Part shown: positions 35,401 through 50,400 of the stretch, piece after piece
How positions within the stretch are numbered: position 1 is the first letter of the stretch
How the letters are laid out: every line of letters begins with the position of its first letter
NCBI GenBank assembly: GCA_029582155.1
Contig: CM055905.1
Span: 6,140,062-6,204,061, forward strand
Source: Panopea generosa
Taxonomy: Eukaryota; Mollusca; Bivalvia; Adapedonta; Hiatellidae
Reading direction: 5' to 3'
Length of the DNA stretch: 64,000 nucleotides
Position numbers and translations under genes: made by a program
The notes under the pieces: model-generated
Databases searched by the model: none
Told to the model about the DNA's origin: nothing
The model's input: only the letters and a program-made list of their open reading frames with translations

Positions 35401-38400
35401 AGATTATCTGCCCTATTATTCTTTATTTTTGATTACATTTGCTTTTCCGGAATATATCTTCAAAAAGTATGGAAAGGAATCCAATGAGGCTTCCCCTTTG
35501 TAAACACAATGTAGAAACCACTCAATCAAGCATTTGTTTGGAGAGCATGCAACGATTCTGCAATACCCTTGGTACTGTCTGCGGGTGTTAAGCTTGGTGA
35601 CATGATACTTCAATGAGGCATCATGAAAACAAGAATTAACTCGCTATCATATGCAGAAAATGTTGTGATTATAATTTAAAAGAAATCTTATATTTAAAAA
35701 ATTATTGAAGAATACAAATCTGTTTTTATTGATAGGCAAAAATCCAGAAACATCAGGCTTTCGAAGCTGAGGTTGCCGCCCATGCCAATGCCATTGTTGT
35801 TCTTGACAACACGGGAACAGAAATGATTGACCAAGATCACTTTGCCTCAGACATCATCAAGGTAATACTTGGTTATATTAATTGCATGGTGTAAATTATG
35901 AAGGAACTACTTTTCAATTCAGTAAAGAGATGTCAATTTTGATTGAAAATTAAGTCAAAAACATTCACATTATGTCTAGACGATAGCTGTGTCTCATTAG
36001 TTTATAACAGTGATGTGGAGTTAACTGTTTTAAGTAAAATATAAGTTTAACTAACAGAATATATATAATCCAAGTAGTATGAATATGAAAGTAGAGGTCA
36101 CGGAAGGTTATTGTACAATATCAGTAAACAGTAATCAGTCTTGTGGCCCAGTAGTTTGGATGCTCTCTTGTAATTGCTTATTTTCAAGAGGTTGTGGGTA
36201 TGTTGGTATCCAGGTCAGTTGGTCTAAACATTTTAATGAGAAAATTTGTAAACGAAAGAGGCACTTTATGTTAATGATTTTAAATCGCATGCGGAAGGTC
36301 ATGGGTTCGCTCACAGCCAGGTCAAACCAGTCTTGAAAAACTACTAGAAGCTTTTTCCCTTGGTGCTTAGCGTTAAGAAGTATAGTTCTAGGACTGGACA
36401 GTCTGGTGTCAGTATAATCTGACTAGGTGGGGTATTGTACAATGTGTCAATATACCTTGTCTGCAGGTGCACTGGGCCTGGATAGCTCAAGTGATTAATA
36501 CATCTGACTGTTCATTGGTTCAAATTCTGGCCTAGTCTCTGTGATGATTGGTTACAAGCTTTGTTCTACACCCAAGAATCTCCCACATTTGAATATGTGG
36601 GGTAGTAATCAGTGACTTGCAGACCCCGGGAATGATGATTAAATGCGCTGGCTGCAGTTACCTAACCGAAATACTATTTAAAAAAAGAAAAAAGTTTTAT
36701 ATTCAGTGAATATCATATGTTAAGTCAATTAGATGCTAGCCAATTGTTTGAATATAATTACATCATACATGTAGTATAACTGTTTGAAGGTCACATAGCT
36801 GCCAATCTATATATGTTACAGTAAGATTGAGAAACCAGGGATTTCATGAGATCCTTGAAAATTTCAGTAATTTCACGAAATTACTGTTTCACTCAGGGAT
36901 TTCATGAAATCCCTGGTTTCTCAATCTTACTGTAACATATATAGATTGGCAGCTATGTGACCTTCAAACAGTTATACTACATGTATGATGTAGTCAGGGA
37001 TTTCATGAAATCCCTGAAGAGGAAATAAGCAGACAATACATCTGGTGATTTTTTATTTATTGATACATTTGAATAATCAGGTATACATTTCAGGTATAGT
37101 TTCTTGCGTAGTTCAACCAAACTACATTATATTGAATAACATTAAAGTAACTCGTATCGTTTTCATAGCGGTAATGACTCAGATCTGAGGATCAGATCAA
37201 CACTTGCATATTCTACACAAGCAGTATAGACTCGGTTAAAAGGGCTTAATGGACACATGAATATTCTACACAAGCAGTATAGACTCAGCTCAAAGGGCTT
37301 AATGGACACATGAATATTCTATGCAAGCAGTATAGACCCAGTTCAAAGGGCTTAATCAACACATGGATATTCTATGCAAGTAATATAGACTCAGATCAGA
37401 GGGATCAATCATCAGATATATGTTCAAGCAGTACAGACTCAGACCAGTCTTAATCGACACATGGATATTCTATGCCAGCAGTATAGACTAAGAAAAGAGG
37501 GATATTTATCACATGTATAGGCTTTGATCTGAGGGCTCATTTATCACATGCACAGTCTATGCAAACAGGATAGACTCAGATCAAAGGGCTCAATTGTTAA
37601 ACTAACACCTCATTATAAATTAACATCCAATTAATATGTTCAATGAAAGGAAGATCTCAAATATACTCCACAGGTAAAAGAAGAAACATGGTAATGATTA
37701 ACTCATTATCTAAAGGTGACAAATAACACTTTAAAACATTTGGCAGCTTATCTTTATATCACAGCACAAGGTCTTCAAAAAAAAAACTCTTATATTTAAT
37801 AACATCACTAACTGTAAATCACCAACATAGTTATTCAATAAAAAATATAGATTTTAAAATTAGGCATCATCCCTCTCTCCCTCTTTAATTATCTACCTAT
37901 CATTTAGCAATAATAACTGTTAAGAATAAAAACATTTATTTTATAAAAACATTTATTCATTTTTAATTAATTGTAAATCACCAACATAGTTATTCAATAA
38001 AAAATATAGATTTTAAAATTAGGCATCATCCCTCTCTCCCTCTTTAATTATCTACCTATCATTTAGCAATAATAACTTAATAATTAAAACATTTATAAAA
38101 ACATTTATTTATTTTTAATTAAGAATCTAGGGGATTGAGACAATCCAAGCGGGGAAATTTGACTACCTTGAACTTTTGTGTAGAGGTTTCCGACAGGTTT
38201 CATCGTGTTTACTATATGTTCCTGGTCATCTTTTTTCCAAATATTCTAAGCATTTGGAAAAATAGACATATTTAAATTACTTAAATCAATCTACTTACTT
38301 GGATAACATAGTAGCTGCTCCTGATCTTTGTGTGATTATTGGTAGATGCCGATTTCAAGCTTTCTATAATTCTGTAATATTCTGTATTTGGAATCAGATA

Positions 38401-41400
38401 CTTCTGACATACTTCATATCTTTTGAACAACTCTTGCCTGAAAACGTCTTCCATACTATCAGAAGACATCTTGCATGAAAGTAAATCTATACTGAATGGG
38501 CTGAACCGGGATGCCTTTTTAACAGGACAGGCCTCAGGTGAAGCCATTTGCCAGGCCCACACCTATTGACCTGGTGTGACTCAAAATAATTGACATATGG
38601 TCAGACAGACACCCAGGCCCACCCCTATTGTCCTGACAAACACCTTTTTCCTGGTAGTGCACACCAGTAGAAGTGGCTTCCTGACACTGTTTGTGCTAAT
38701 GAGTGATGTAATAATCAGAAAAAAAACACAACTGTATAGTAAGTTAACTAAAATAGAATTACACAGATTTACTGAAATCAGCCAGTAAGATAGTGTAAAA
38801 TCCCTGCCCATATTTCAGGGATTTCATAAAATTACTGGAATTTTCAGGGATTTCATGAAATCCCTGAGTGAAACAGTAATTTCACGAAATTACTGAAATT
38901 TTCAGGGATTTCATGAAATTCCTGGTTTCACAATCTTACTGTAACATATATATATATATATATAGCTAAAAGATAGAAATGACATTCTTGATTTATAAAT
39001 ACCGATAAAATTGCCTGCCTCACAGCATAGCATTTTATACATTAGTTAAAACAAAGCAAGAAACTGACACAATGTGCATTTATACATCAAGATACGGTCA
39101 GTTTTGATGAAAGTGGAACCATGAGAACCAAAGCTGGTACCGCATGATAACTTGTTATACGTCTCAATTAATGTAAAATCAAAGTTGGTTGGAATGCAAT
39201 TATTGATTATAGAAACACATTTATGTCGGCATGAACAGACCTCAAAGGACAGTCGTAGATGTTTTAATTACCAGTAAAATTGTATAAATACTGTAGACTT
39301 TTGAAGCATATAAAGCATTGAAATTGTGTTTGTTTGGTCTTTTCATCATAGTAACACAATTCTTTACACAGTAATAGCAAAATGGTAATTGTGCTAAAAA
39401 TGCCATTAAAACAAAAGTAAATATATTCTACTAGTTACTACTGTCAGAATATAAGGGTCCTCTAAGGCTGAGCACTTGCCTCTTATCACTCAGTTTGGTG
39501 TTCAAGCTCGATCCAACAATTCAACATGTGAGAAAATTTGTCTGCTACTTGTGGAAGGAGAGTGGTGGTTCTACTCTGATTCATTCTGAGGTTTTCATCC
39601 ACCAATAGAACTGGATGCCACATATAACTTGTTTTGAATGAGTCCTCCATGGCCGAGTGGTCTTAGGTGCCGTTTCAAGATCACTTACCTCTTACCACTA
39701 AGGTTGTAGGTTCATGTGCCGCTTGTCAAAAAACTTAATGTGAGAAAGTTTGCTAGTTACTTGCGGAAGGACGATGGTTCTACTCAGATTCATTCTCCAG
39801 CAACAGAACTGGATGCCACATATGACCTATTATGAACGACTCTTAACCCCATTAAAAAAGTAAGAAGATGATTAACCTGATTGTCATTTCTGTAAGGTGA
39901 AGATAATGTTCCACCTGGGATGTGGAATGTACCAAAGTATTATAAAAATGTCAAGTATAACCTGCAATGTGTTGAAAATAGCATTGAACTCCCATTAAAA
40001 CACACACACTCACAATCTCATTAAAATCAAAATCAACTTTGAAGTTTCTATACTCTATGCAATATCTGACAGCGTTGCATAGAAGGTCACCTCAGATTGA
40101 CTTTTCTGCCAGCCAATCAGAACATTGCTTCCAAGGTTTTGAAAGTGAAGTTACAATTCTGTTTAACCAAAAAAATTCTACATCCCTATATTGTGTGATT
40201 ATCACACGTTAAATTATTACAACACTAGCATGGCTGCACCCATGTTAAATGTAAATGATTTTCAGAAATTCTAGTAATCGTGGATGATAATTGGACTTTT
40301 TTATTTATACACCAACATAAAAAGATCACTATGGCCGAATCAACGTCCAGGAAACAGTATTTTGTTAGAATATATATCAATCAACATCATGTTGTAAATC
40401 ACAACAAACTGCAAATGTAACAATTAATCAGATTGGCTGAATTGTTATGAATAATAATTACATGAAAGGTCAATCTGAGGTGACCTTTAATTAATGCTGT
40501 CAGATCTACTTTGCGGTGATCTGATTTTAATTAGACTGATGCACACACAGCATTTTTGAACAGTTGCGTATGGTCAGCATTGTTTATGTCTAATGTTTGG
40601 CAAAATTATTTATTTTGAAAGCTTAAAAACAGTTATAAGTTTTTTGTTTCTGATTTATTACAGATTACAATAGGGATGTTTCTAGTAAAATGAATAATTA
40701 ATGCAATGTGAAAGTTTATAATCCGGGCCTGATTAGCCAAGTCAGGTAACATGTCAGACTATCGATGCAGGAGTCGTCGCTGATTAATATATATATGCCA
40801 TTGGGTCTTATTGTCCTTCATCTCTTAATGCTGATTCAAGTTTGAAAGTTATCAGTTACTTGCAGAGATGGGTGTGCTCAACTGCTGGTTAACCTCCCAG
40901 GATCCCAGGAATGATTGGTTAGGTTAACTGAACATCAAACAAAAAATAAAAACAAAAGTGAAAGTTATTATTTTATTTGCAAATTTTACAAAATACAATA
41001 ACTCTGGTTGCAGATCTAATACCTTAACCCTTTACTTCATATGGACACCTTTGAGCACCTCTAATATAGAAGGCTTTTGAAAACAGTGTAGAACCAGTTC
41101 TGATTGCTCGTAACAGAACAGGTTCTGCACTGTTTTCTGCTCTATCAGAATAAATAGGTAAAATGTATCTATTCATGGAAATTGATTTATGTGTGGCTTT
41201 TGAGTTTGGAAGAGTCCAGTTAAAATGCCAATTGATTAAAGAGTTAAGACATGCCATGATAAAATTATATAAAATGTTCACTAATATGTTTTACTAATAA
41301 CAATGTAGTAACTTCGCTGTTTAATAATATTTGTTTGTTGAAAAACCTTTCTGCAGCTTCCTTGGCAGCCTGTTTTGGTATTATTGTTAAATTAGGCTTT

Positions 41401-44400
41401 TTTCATTAACATGCCGTACAGTACCATAGATTGTTGATCTCCAGTGTCCTTGATGAGAATTTCCCCATCAACTTTATAGTTATCATACATGATTTCATAC
41501 AGCATGTCGAACCCTAATTTTTCAAAAATACGCTTTGAGAAATTGGATGTCCCTTCAACTTTTAAGTAAAGTGGAAAGATTTCTAGATGCCTAATAAAAT
41601 CTAAGGCAGCAGTCACAAGAAATTCCCCTAGTCCTCGTCGCCGGTATTTCTCTGCTACACCTAAACCAAAGAAATGAATGACCTCTTTGATATTGTAGTG
41701 TTCAAAAATGTTAAATTGTTTTTCTACGTAATCGTAGAACACTATCATCTTCTTTAACTTTTCATTTGTGAAGTCATCTGCACTCATTTTATCACCATGT
41801 TTGGAATACCTCATGAGTCGGACTCCCATAATTTCATTGTTGTCTTCATTGAATAACATTATTGATAGACTTTCACCAAGGATACTGGTAATGACTGCCT
41901 CAAGTTGGCTGTCCCAGGTCAGGCCGATGGCTTTACTCACTATCTCATCTTTAAAGAAGCTGTCTCTCATGAAGTTCACAGCTGCATTGATGTGGTCAGG
42001 AGAGATAAGAATAAGTTTTCCTTCCTTAGGTCTTATCTCTTTCTCGGTTTGCTTAAATGCCTGGAAAATGTTTAAAATTATTTATTATTTCTGTAAGAAA
42101 CAACTGAATTTTTTAAGAGTTACAATATATTATTACAAACAAATACACATTATAATAAGATCTTTTTACTGATAAATCTTAAAAAAAAAAATTTTTTTTA
42201 AAATCTTTCTGACCGAAATTGGTAGGGGGAGTTTATTCAGGGGAATACAGTGTTTCAAATTTGTTTATATTAAAATCAAAATTAGGAATATACAAAGCGT
42301 AATAAATGACAAAAGGCAAATCATCTTGTTAATACAAGAAACCTCTCTGTAGCCCTGATTATATTTGATAGTGTATATTGCTGATAAAGGGGTCCTCCGT
42401 GTCCGAGTGGTCTGAGGTCCATCTCAAAAGATCACTTACCTCTCACCACTAAGGTCGTAGGTTTGAGTCCTGTTCGCTCAAAAAAAATTATATGAAAATT
42501 TATGTGGAAAGATAATGTTTCTACTCGGATTCATTCTGAGGTCTTCCTCCACCAGCAAAACTGGATGTGCCATATATAACCTGAAATGTGTTGAAAATGG
42601 CTTTAAAACCCATTAAAAAAACTATTGCTGAAGTGGAATTCTATATGGTAAATGTTTAAGAAAGTTTTGATTGCATAAACAAATTGACATTTTTCATTAA
42701 AGCACGATTTTTCACATCTCCATATTTACGTGTCTGTGCTACTACATCAGGGTAAATTCATAAGTTTTTAGTATGTGGAACAAACACCAGAAGATTTTTT
42801 GGTAAGAGTGTAATTTTTCCACTAAATTGTAAAGGGTGGGGTATTTTATTGGATTGTGGACTAAATATGTCCGAGACTCATTGCAGCCAATACAGTGATT
42901 CAATTTTTTTTCAGTCAAAATCTTTGCTTACTTTCTTTGTATGTCACTAAACTTACGTAATTTACTTTGATTTCATTTGCCTTTTACTATAAAATCTTGT
43001 ATCCTTGTTTAACAGTTATTTAGATACCCCAATACTTGCAAATGTTAGAGGTAACTCTACCTTTAATTAAACTAAAATCACCTTATCCAGGCCTGTATAA
43101 TTTGTAAAATAAGTAAAAACAGATAAGTAGATTTGGGTCATTCAATTAAATCAGTATAATCCCCAAATGTAAGTATATAGTAAGTATATAAATACCTTGT
43201 TAATCCGCTCGTTTGTGAGGAGTTCCTTGAGAGAAAAGTTTGTTTCAGCCATTATGATCACTTAAAATATCTGGAATATCCAGGTATGCTGTACCACGGC
43301 TATGAAATGGTTATGGGTACTCTCCACCTCTACTGACACATATGATCACCTCAAACACGTGGTGTTCTTATCACAGTAACCAATAGATTCAAAGTTGAGA
43401 AAGTAGCATAGTTTACTGATCTACTTTTTCAACTTATCCATAAAGCTCTCTACATTTTTATTACGTCTAACTAACTGCTATCTCTTGTTACAAATAATAA
43501 CCTCTGACCTTTAATCTTTATCTCCATTATAAAAGTTTTACATTGTATCTCATGCATTGTGAAATCACTGTTGTGCAATGCAGGTACAGATTCTTCACTG
43601 TCTTGTACAATATTTCTTATGGGTGCAGTTTTGTTGAATGAAATGGTATAACAAAATGTACAAAATTACATATTATGTACCTTGTGGCCTCCTACAGTTT
43701 TCATCTGATTCTGAGCCTGGCTCAATTAGCTCAGTCAGCCAGTCTGACTATAAATCAAGAGGTCATGAGTTTGAATCCCTGCCCGACCACAACCTCTGTA
43801 ATGGTTGAAATATGACTTTGCAATTTATTATCATTCTTCTCTCACTGTTGATTCAAGTGGGAAAGTTATCAATTACTTGCAGAGATGGGGTGTTCTGGAA
43901 TATTTAATATCCGATTCTGACCAAGCTTGCAATACATCGTTATCATCATCTGAACAAGTACATATGGTCTTGATTTTCCCACAAGATTATTAATTTAGTT
44001 AAGGAGTTATGCCCTCTTTTTCTGACTTTATAATATTTCATATACTGGTATATATGTCCTTTGTGGCCTCTACTCCTGTAGTTTTCATCTGATTAAAATT
44101 AAAAAATATTTCATAATATACATATTATGTACCTTGTGGCCTCAACTCCTCCTACAGTTTTCATCTAATTCCAATCAAACTTGCTATACATCATCACCAT
44201 CACCTGAACAAGCGCATATTATCAGTGGGGGCATCCGTCCATGTACTAATTGGACACATTTTTTGTGTTTTTTATTTTTAATATTCACATTTTGTGTAAC
44301 TAAATAGTATTTTATTGCTCTGTGTGTTTGTATGAAATCTATCTCAAGTAGTGGTAGCCAGTATACTTGCATAGTCGTGCATTAAAAATTCAACTACCTG

Positions 44401-47400
44401 ATCCCCACAAATGAACATGCCCTTAATAAATGCGGGTCACACAAGCCTTGAGATTTCTTCACATAAGCTTAAATAAATTGGTGTAAACCACACTATTAAT
44501 GAATCCATCTGTCATGATTATTATATGTATTTGGTACTTTGCTACAACAACTTAAACTTTAAAGTGAATACTTAACTGATAAAAGTTCCCAATTATTGTA
44601 TACATGAGTTGGTAAAAAATACACAACCTACAAAAACACAACGAAAATACAGACCGTTTTAAGCTTATTGTTCATTTCATTGCAACTAGCCTTGAAATTT
44701 AGTTTTAGAAACATGTGCAGTGTGTAGTAATAGTAAAAAACCGTAATTGGCACACACGCATGCATGCATGCACACACCAAAGGAAAAAAAAACATTCCAC
44801 CATGATCAATCCATTATGATATACACGTTTCCATCATATTTAGTTATAGTAAAACTCCACAAACTTTCAGGACAACTCTCGTACATTATTATATATACGT
44901 ATCCGTCATATCTAGTTATAGCAAAGCTTCACGAACTTTCAGGACAACTCTCGTACATTATTATATATACGTATCCGTCATATCTAGTTATAGCAAAGCT
45001 TCACGAACTTTCAGGACAACTCTCGTACATTATTATATATACGTATCCGTCATATCTAGTTATAGCAAAGCTTCACGAACTTTCAGGACAACTCTCGTAC
45101 ATTATTATATATACGTATCCGTCATATCTAGTTATAGCAAAGCTTCACGAACTTTCAGGACAACTCTCGTACATTATTATATATACGTATCCGTCATATC
45201 TAGTTATAGCAAAACTTCACGAACTTTCAGGACAACTCTCGTACATTATTATATATACGTATCCGTCATATCTAGTTATAGCAAAGCTTCACGAACTTTC
45301 AGGACAACTCTCGTACATTATTATATATACGTATCCGTCATATCTAGTTATAGCAAAGCTTCACGAACTTTCAGGACAACTCTCGTACATTATTATATAT
45401 ACGTATCCGTCATATCTAGTTATAGCAAAGCTTCACGAACTTTCAGGACAACTCTCGTACATTATTATATATACGTATCCGTCATATCTAGTTATAGCAA
45501 AGCTTCACGAACTTTCAGGACAACTCTCGTACATTATTATATATACGTATCCGTCATATCTAGTTATAGCAAAGCTTCACGAACTTTCAGGACAACTCTC
45601 GTACATTATTATATATACGTATCCGTCATATCTAGTTATAGCAAAGCTTCACGAACTTTCAGGACAACTCTCGTACATTATTATATATACGTATCCGTCA
45701 TATCTAGTTATAGCAAAACTTCACGAACTTTCAGGACAACTCTCGTACATTATTATATATACGTATCCGTCATATCTAGTTATAGCAAAGCTTCACGAAC
45801 TTTCAGGACAACTCTCGTACATTATTATATATACGTATCCGTCATATCTAGTTATAGCAAAGCTTCACGAACTTTCAGGACAGATTATTATACGTATCCG
45901 TCATATTTAGTTATAGCAAAGCTTCACGAACTTTCAGGACAACTCTCGTACATTATTATATATACGTATCCGTCATATCTAGTTATAGCAAAACTTCACC
46001 AACTTTCAGGACAACTCTCGTACATAATGATATCACTTAATCAAAGTCTCTTATGTCTAGAATTACTAATCGTTTCAATATTGTTCACTAAGTTTACCGT
46101 TTGTTCACTTCACTTATATCTCTGTGTAAACTGTTCATTTGTATGTAATTATTTATTGACATTGTATATATGTGCTCTCCAAATATGGAGGAAATAAACG
46201 GTTCATCTGACTGCTGTTTCCTTGCAGGCACGTCTCGAAGAGTTACACAGACTATGGGAGCTTCTGCTGTCCAAGCTGAGAGAGAAGGGAACCAAACTGC
46301 AGCAGGCACTCAAGTTGGTGCAATTCATGAGAGAATGCAACGAGGTCATGTTTTGGATACATGATAAGGTATGGAGTTAGATAATTGAAAAATGAAGAAA
46401 AAAAAAAAAAAAAAACTTGTGATGACCTGGTTTCTGTTTCACCAATATTTAATTCATATACTTAAAAATATGACTTAATTTTGAATGGTTGAATAAATGA
46501 AACCAAATGCATTTTTTCTAGAGTCAGTCTAGAATTGAGATCACCTACCTAACTGGGTGTTTTTCTTTGAGATAAGTTTTTAAGTATTTGTACTATGGTG
46601 AAACAGGAAGAAGTGTCCTCCATGTCCAAGTGGTCATAGGTTCAAGTTCCACTCGCTTCAAAACTTCATGTGAGAAAGTTTGCCAATTACTTGCAGAAGG
46701 ATGGTGGACCTACTCAGATTCATTCTGAGGTATTCACCTATAAAACTTGATATGCCATATATAACCCTAGATGTGATGAGTATGACGTTAAACACCATTA
46801 AAAATAAAAGAAACAAGCCCACTAGTATGTAGGTTTAAGTGTTACAACTATGCCTGCCATTGTTTTGGTTGTGTATACATATATTTACTTATGTGAAGTA
46901 ATTATTAATTGTTATCTTTGCCATTAGAATATTAACCATGCATTGTTTCCTATTGGAATATGTCATTATAAATGCATACTAAATAGAAAAATTAGAATTA
47001 TTTAAAGTAATAGATTCTTCATGGCTTGACACTTTAACCATTGACCTCTTACTTTTGGAACTAAGTGGTCCATTAAGTGTTTGGCCTCGTCAACTCTAAT
47101 TTATAGTCCCCCCCTTCCCCTTTAAGAAGAAATTGGATGAGAATCTAGCTATTAATTTATAATGACCTTATTAAATTTCTATAAGAAATACAGATGTTGA
47201 TTTTACACTTCAACTTTTTGTTTACACTTTCCAAGGGTTGGAAAGTATCACTCACCTGTTCGCCATGATGAGCAAACATTTGTCCAGGATGAGTAAGATT
47301 TAAGAAACAAACCTTATTATTAATTTGGTTTTCAACCATATAAAATAAATATTTGGGAAGCCTGGGATCACGAGCAGCTTTGATATCAATTTTGAAGCCC

Positions 47401-50400
47401 TGAACTTTTCCGGGTTATGATTTGAATTCTCTAAAGTAAAATTGTATGTACCTCTTTTTATACTGACGAGTGAATGTGATGCATGCTAAATAAAGTTACC
47501 CTTAAACAATTGCTTGTTTGCAATTTCCGACTCGTACCATTTAGGGGTGGGTAGGTAAATTCTTTTTTTCCTTTGTTTTTTTTTTGTTTTTGTTTTTTGT
47601 AATCTGTCAGAGAATCTTTTTAAGCACATGATTGTAATGACCGACAATATTTGAATAAGAAAATATGATTCTGTCCCAACCCCCCCTTACACAAATCAAT
47701 AACAGAATAAATAAAAAAATATATATATAAATACACATATGATTAAGTATTAAGTGGTAATACATAATCACTTGTTTTACAGGAAGCTTTTGTAACATCG
47801 GAGGAGTTTGGTCAAGATTTGGAACATGTAGAAGTGCTGCAGAAGAAGTTTGACGAGTTCCAGAAAGACTTGCAGAACCATGAAGACAAAGTGACGGAGG
47901 TGAACCTACTGTCCCAGCAGCTGCTGGAGGACGGACATCCCGAGGAGGAAACAATCAATCAGAAACGTGATGAAGTTAATGAGGCATGGGCCAGACTGAG
48001 ACAGCTGTCACTTCTTAGACAAGAAAGACTGTTTGGAGCTCATGAGATACAGAGATTTAATAGGTAAGACTTTTTTTATGTGTTGGATTATTTAAATATC
48101 TATAATTTACTTCCCTTTGTTGGACACTTTAATATATTTTCAGTTTTCAGTTTAAAATCATTTTGACTAAAATTTTGGTAGGGCCAACTATTTAGGGTTG
48201 GCAGAGTTGTGGTAAACAAATTACCTTTTATTTTGACCTCAAGAAAAAAAAATGTCCTTTTGTTTGAGCTAATGGGACACTAGTTTTGTTTATACTTATT
48301 TTATAAGTAGCGTTTACAGTTTGCTTGTAAAGTAGCATTTGACTGTTTGCTTTTATAGTAGCTTTAGATAGTTTGCTTGTAAAGAAGCTTTAGACAGTTT
48401 GTAAAGTAGCTTTACAATGTATACAGTTTTCTTGTAAAATAGCTTTAAACTGTTTGCTTGTAAAGTAGCTTTAGACAGTTTGTAAAGTAATTATAGACCG
48501 TTTGCTTGTGAAGTAGCTTTAGTCAGTTTGTCTGTAAAGTAGTTTTAAGATAGTTTACCTTTCAAGAGGCTTTAGACAGTTTGCCTGTACTTACACATTT
48601 TATCAATAATAGAGATGCTGATGAGACAATTGCCTGGATTATGGAGAAGGACGCCATCTTGTCCACTGACGATTATGGCCGTGATTTGGCCAGCGTGCAG
48701 GCGCTCCGACGTAAACACGAAGGAGTGGAGAGAGACCTGGCGGCCTTAAATGAAAAGGTTACAGCTCTGGGTACTGAGGCGCAAAGACTGACAGACATAC
48801 ATCCAAAACAGGCAGATGCCATCGACACCAAGCAGAGGGAGATTGAGGACAACTGGAGAAGACTGAAGGATAAGGTGGGTGCTCCACATCATTGCTTATA
48901 TTTTCAGTTCCTGTTATTCACTTGCTTTCAGTAGAATATTGTCATGTGAGAAAGGTTGCCAGTAAATAAATTGTGGAAAGACTGTGGTTCTACTCAAATT
49001 CATGTTTGTGAGTCTGGGGTTTTCTTCCATTATTAAAACTGGGGCAATAGTGCAGTGGCTAGAGTAATGACTGCTCACACTAGAGGTTGCGTGTTTAACC
49101 CCAAGCTTGATCCGATACATCTAAAAAAAAACAACACTCGGTACTTGTCCTGCCCAGGAAACAGACTTGAGGGGACATTATATAAGCTCTGAGCTTTCTT
49201 AGCAATTAAGCTAAAATAAATTAATATGAACTAAAACCAGTTGCTATACATCACCTACAATGCATTAAAAATGGGGTAAACCCCATGCATTGAAGGTTTG
49301 AAAATGCGTTGATATTTGTGCCGTGTGCCTAAAGTCGTCTATTGGTCCACTGAATTTTCTTCACTCTTTCCTCTGATTGTTTAGGCAAGGGATACCAGTC
49401 GTCTGGATTCATTTGTTCTGAATTATATTGTTTTACATGTAATGTTGTACCATAGCAAAAATCATTATCAGCGACAGGTATAGCAGCAGATATTTAAGGC
49501 TTGCTCCAAGCACTAGTTATATGGTATATGTTTAAATCATTAAAACTAATTTTTCAGAATACATCTACTTTTTCCAATTTTAAATACATGTAATTTTATT
49601 TAATTCCACATATGGTTTCCTGCATTTTAAAACTATTGCTTTATTTTAATGTGCAGGGAGCTGAGAGAAAGTCCCGTCTTGATGATTCATACAACCTACA
49701 TAGATTCCTCGCTGATTTCCGTGACCTCGTTTCCTGGGCACATGATATGAAAGCCATCATCTCCGCAGATGATCTTGCGAAGGATGTTGCTGGTGCTGAG
49801 GCACTACTCGAGAGACACCAAGAGCACAAGGGAGAGATTGACGCCCGTGAAGACAGTTTCCAATCTGCCCTTGAGGCTGGAGAACTGCTGGTGGAGACAG
49901 ACCACTACGCGGCTGAGGAGGTGAAGGAGAAGATTCAGACGCTGCAGACTGAGAAAAACAGCCTGCATGATCTCTGGGAGGAGAGACGCATTCTGTATGA
50001 ACAGTGTATGGACCTTCAACTCTTCTACCGTGACACGGAACAAGCAGATGCCTGGATGACCAAACAGGAAGCTTTCCTTGCCAATGAGGATCTCGGTGAT
50101 TCACTGGACAGCGTGGAGGCTCTGTTCAAGAAACATGATGATTTTGAGAAATCTCTTGCAGCTCAAGAGGAAAAGATCAAAGCTCTGGATGAGTTTGCAA
50201 CAAAGCTGATTGAAAACGAGCATTACGCACATGATGATGTTGCCAGCAGACGGGATCAATTGCTGACGAGGAGAAATCGTTTGTATGAGGCATCCTCCCT
50301 GAGGCGCCACCTCCTCGAGGAGTCTTACAAGTTCCAGACTTTCCAGCGAGACTGCGATGAAACAAAGAGCTGGATCAATGAAAAACTTAAGACCGCTTCT

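Larger units (their letters stand above)
36814..38946. mobile_element. 2.1-kb TIR element, possibly Ginger-like
   Basis: The left end (TGTTACAGTAAGATTG ... ) and the inverted right end at 38807-38946 match over about 105 bp, with TATA directly outside both ends (36810-36813 and 38947-38950). TIRs starting TGTNR with a 4-bp duplication fit Ginger-type integrase transposons, although the TA-rich right flank makes the duplication weak evidence. The interior has a 53-bp tandem array, a 160-bp direct duplication and a two-exon coding remnant on the minus strand. Confidence 0.55.
35862..46227 (+). other. Intron 3 (10.4 kb) with nested gene and repeats
   Basis: Holds SINE S1 (36470), the TIR element 36814-38946, two S2 SINEs (39455-39860), a 406-bp TIR element (40083-40488), SINE S1 copies (40725, 43705), the minus-strand acetyltransferase gene (41392-43252), SINE S2 (42389) and the 72-bp array (44816-46025). 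Segments around 43675, 44040 and 44124 repeat a TTGTGGCCTC ... AGTTTTCATCTGATT block three times. Confidence 0.9.

Noticed and set aside
36759-36992. CRISPR-like or bacterial structure
   Set aside because: The repeats are palindromic transposon ends in a eukaryotic intron, with no spacers.
44747-45910. 387-codon ORF of 24-residue repeats
   Set aside because: It is a by-product of a 72-bp tandem array (multiple of 3); there is no start context, domain or complex sequence, and the array continues after the stop.
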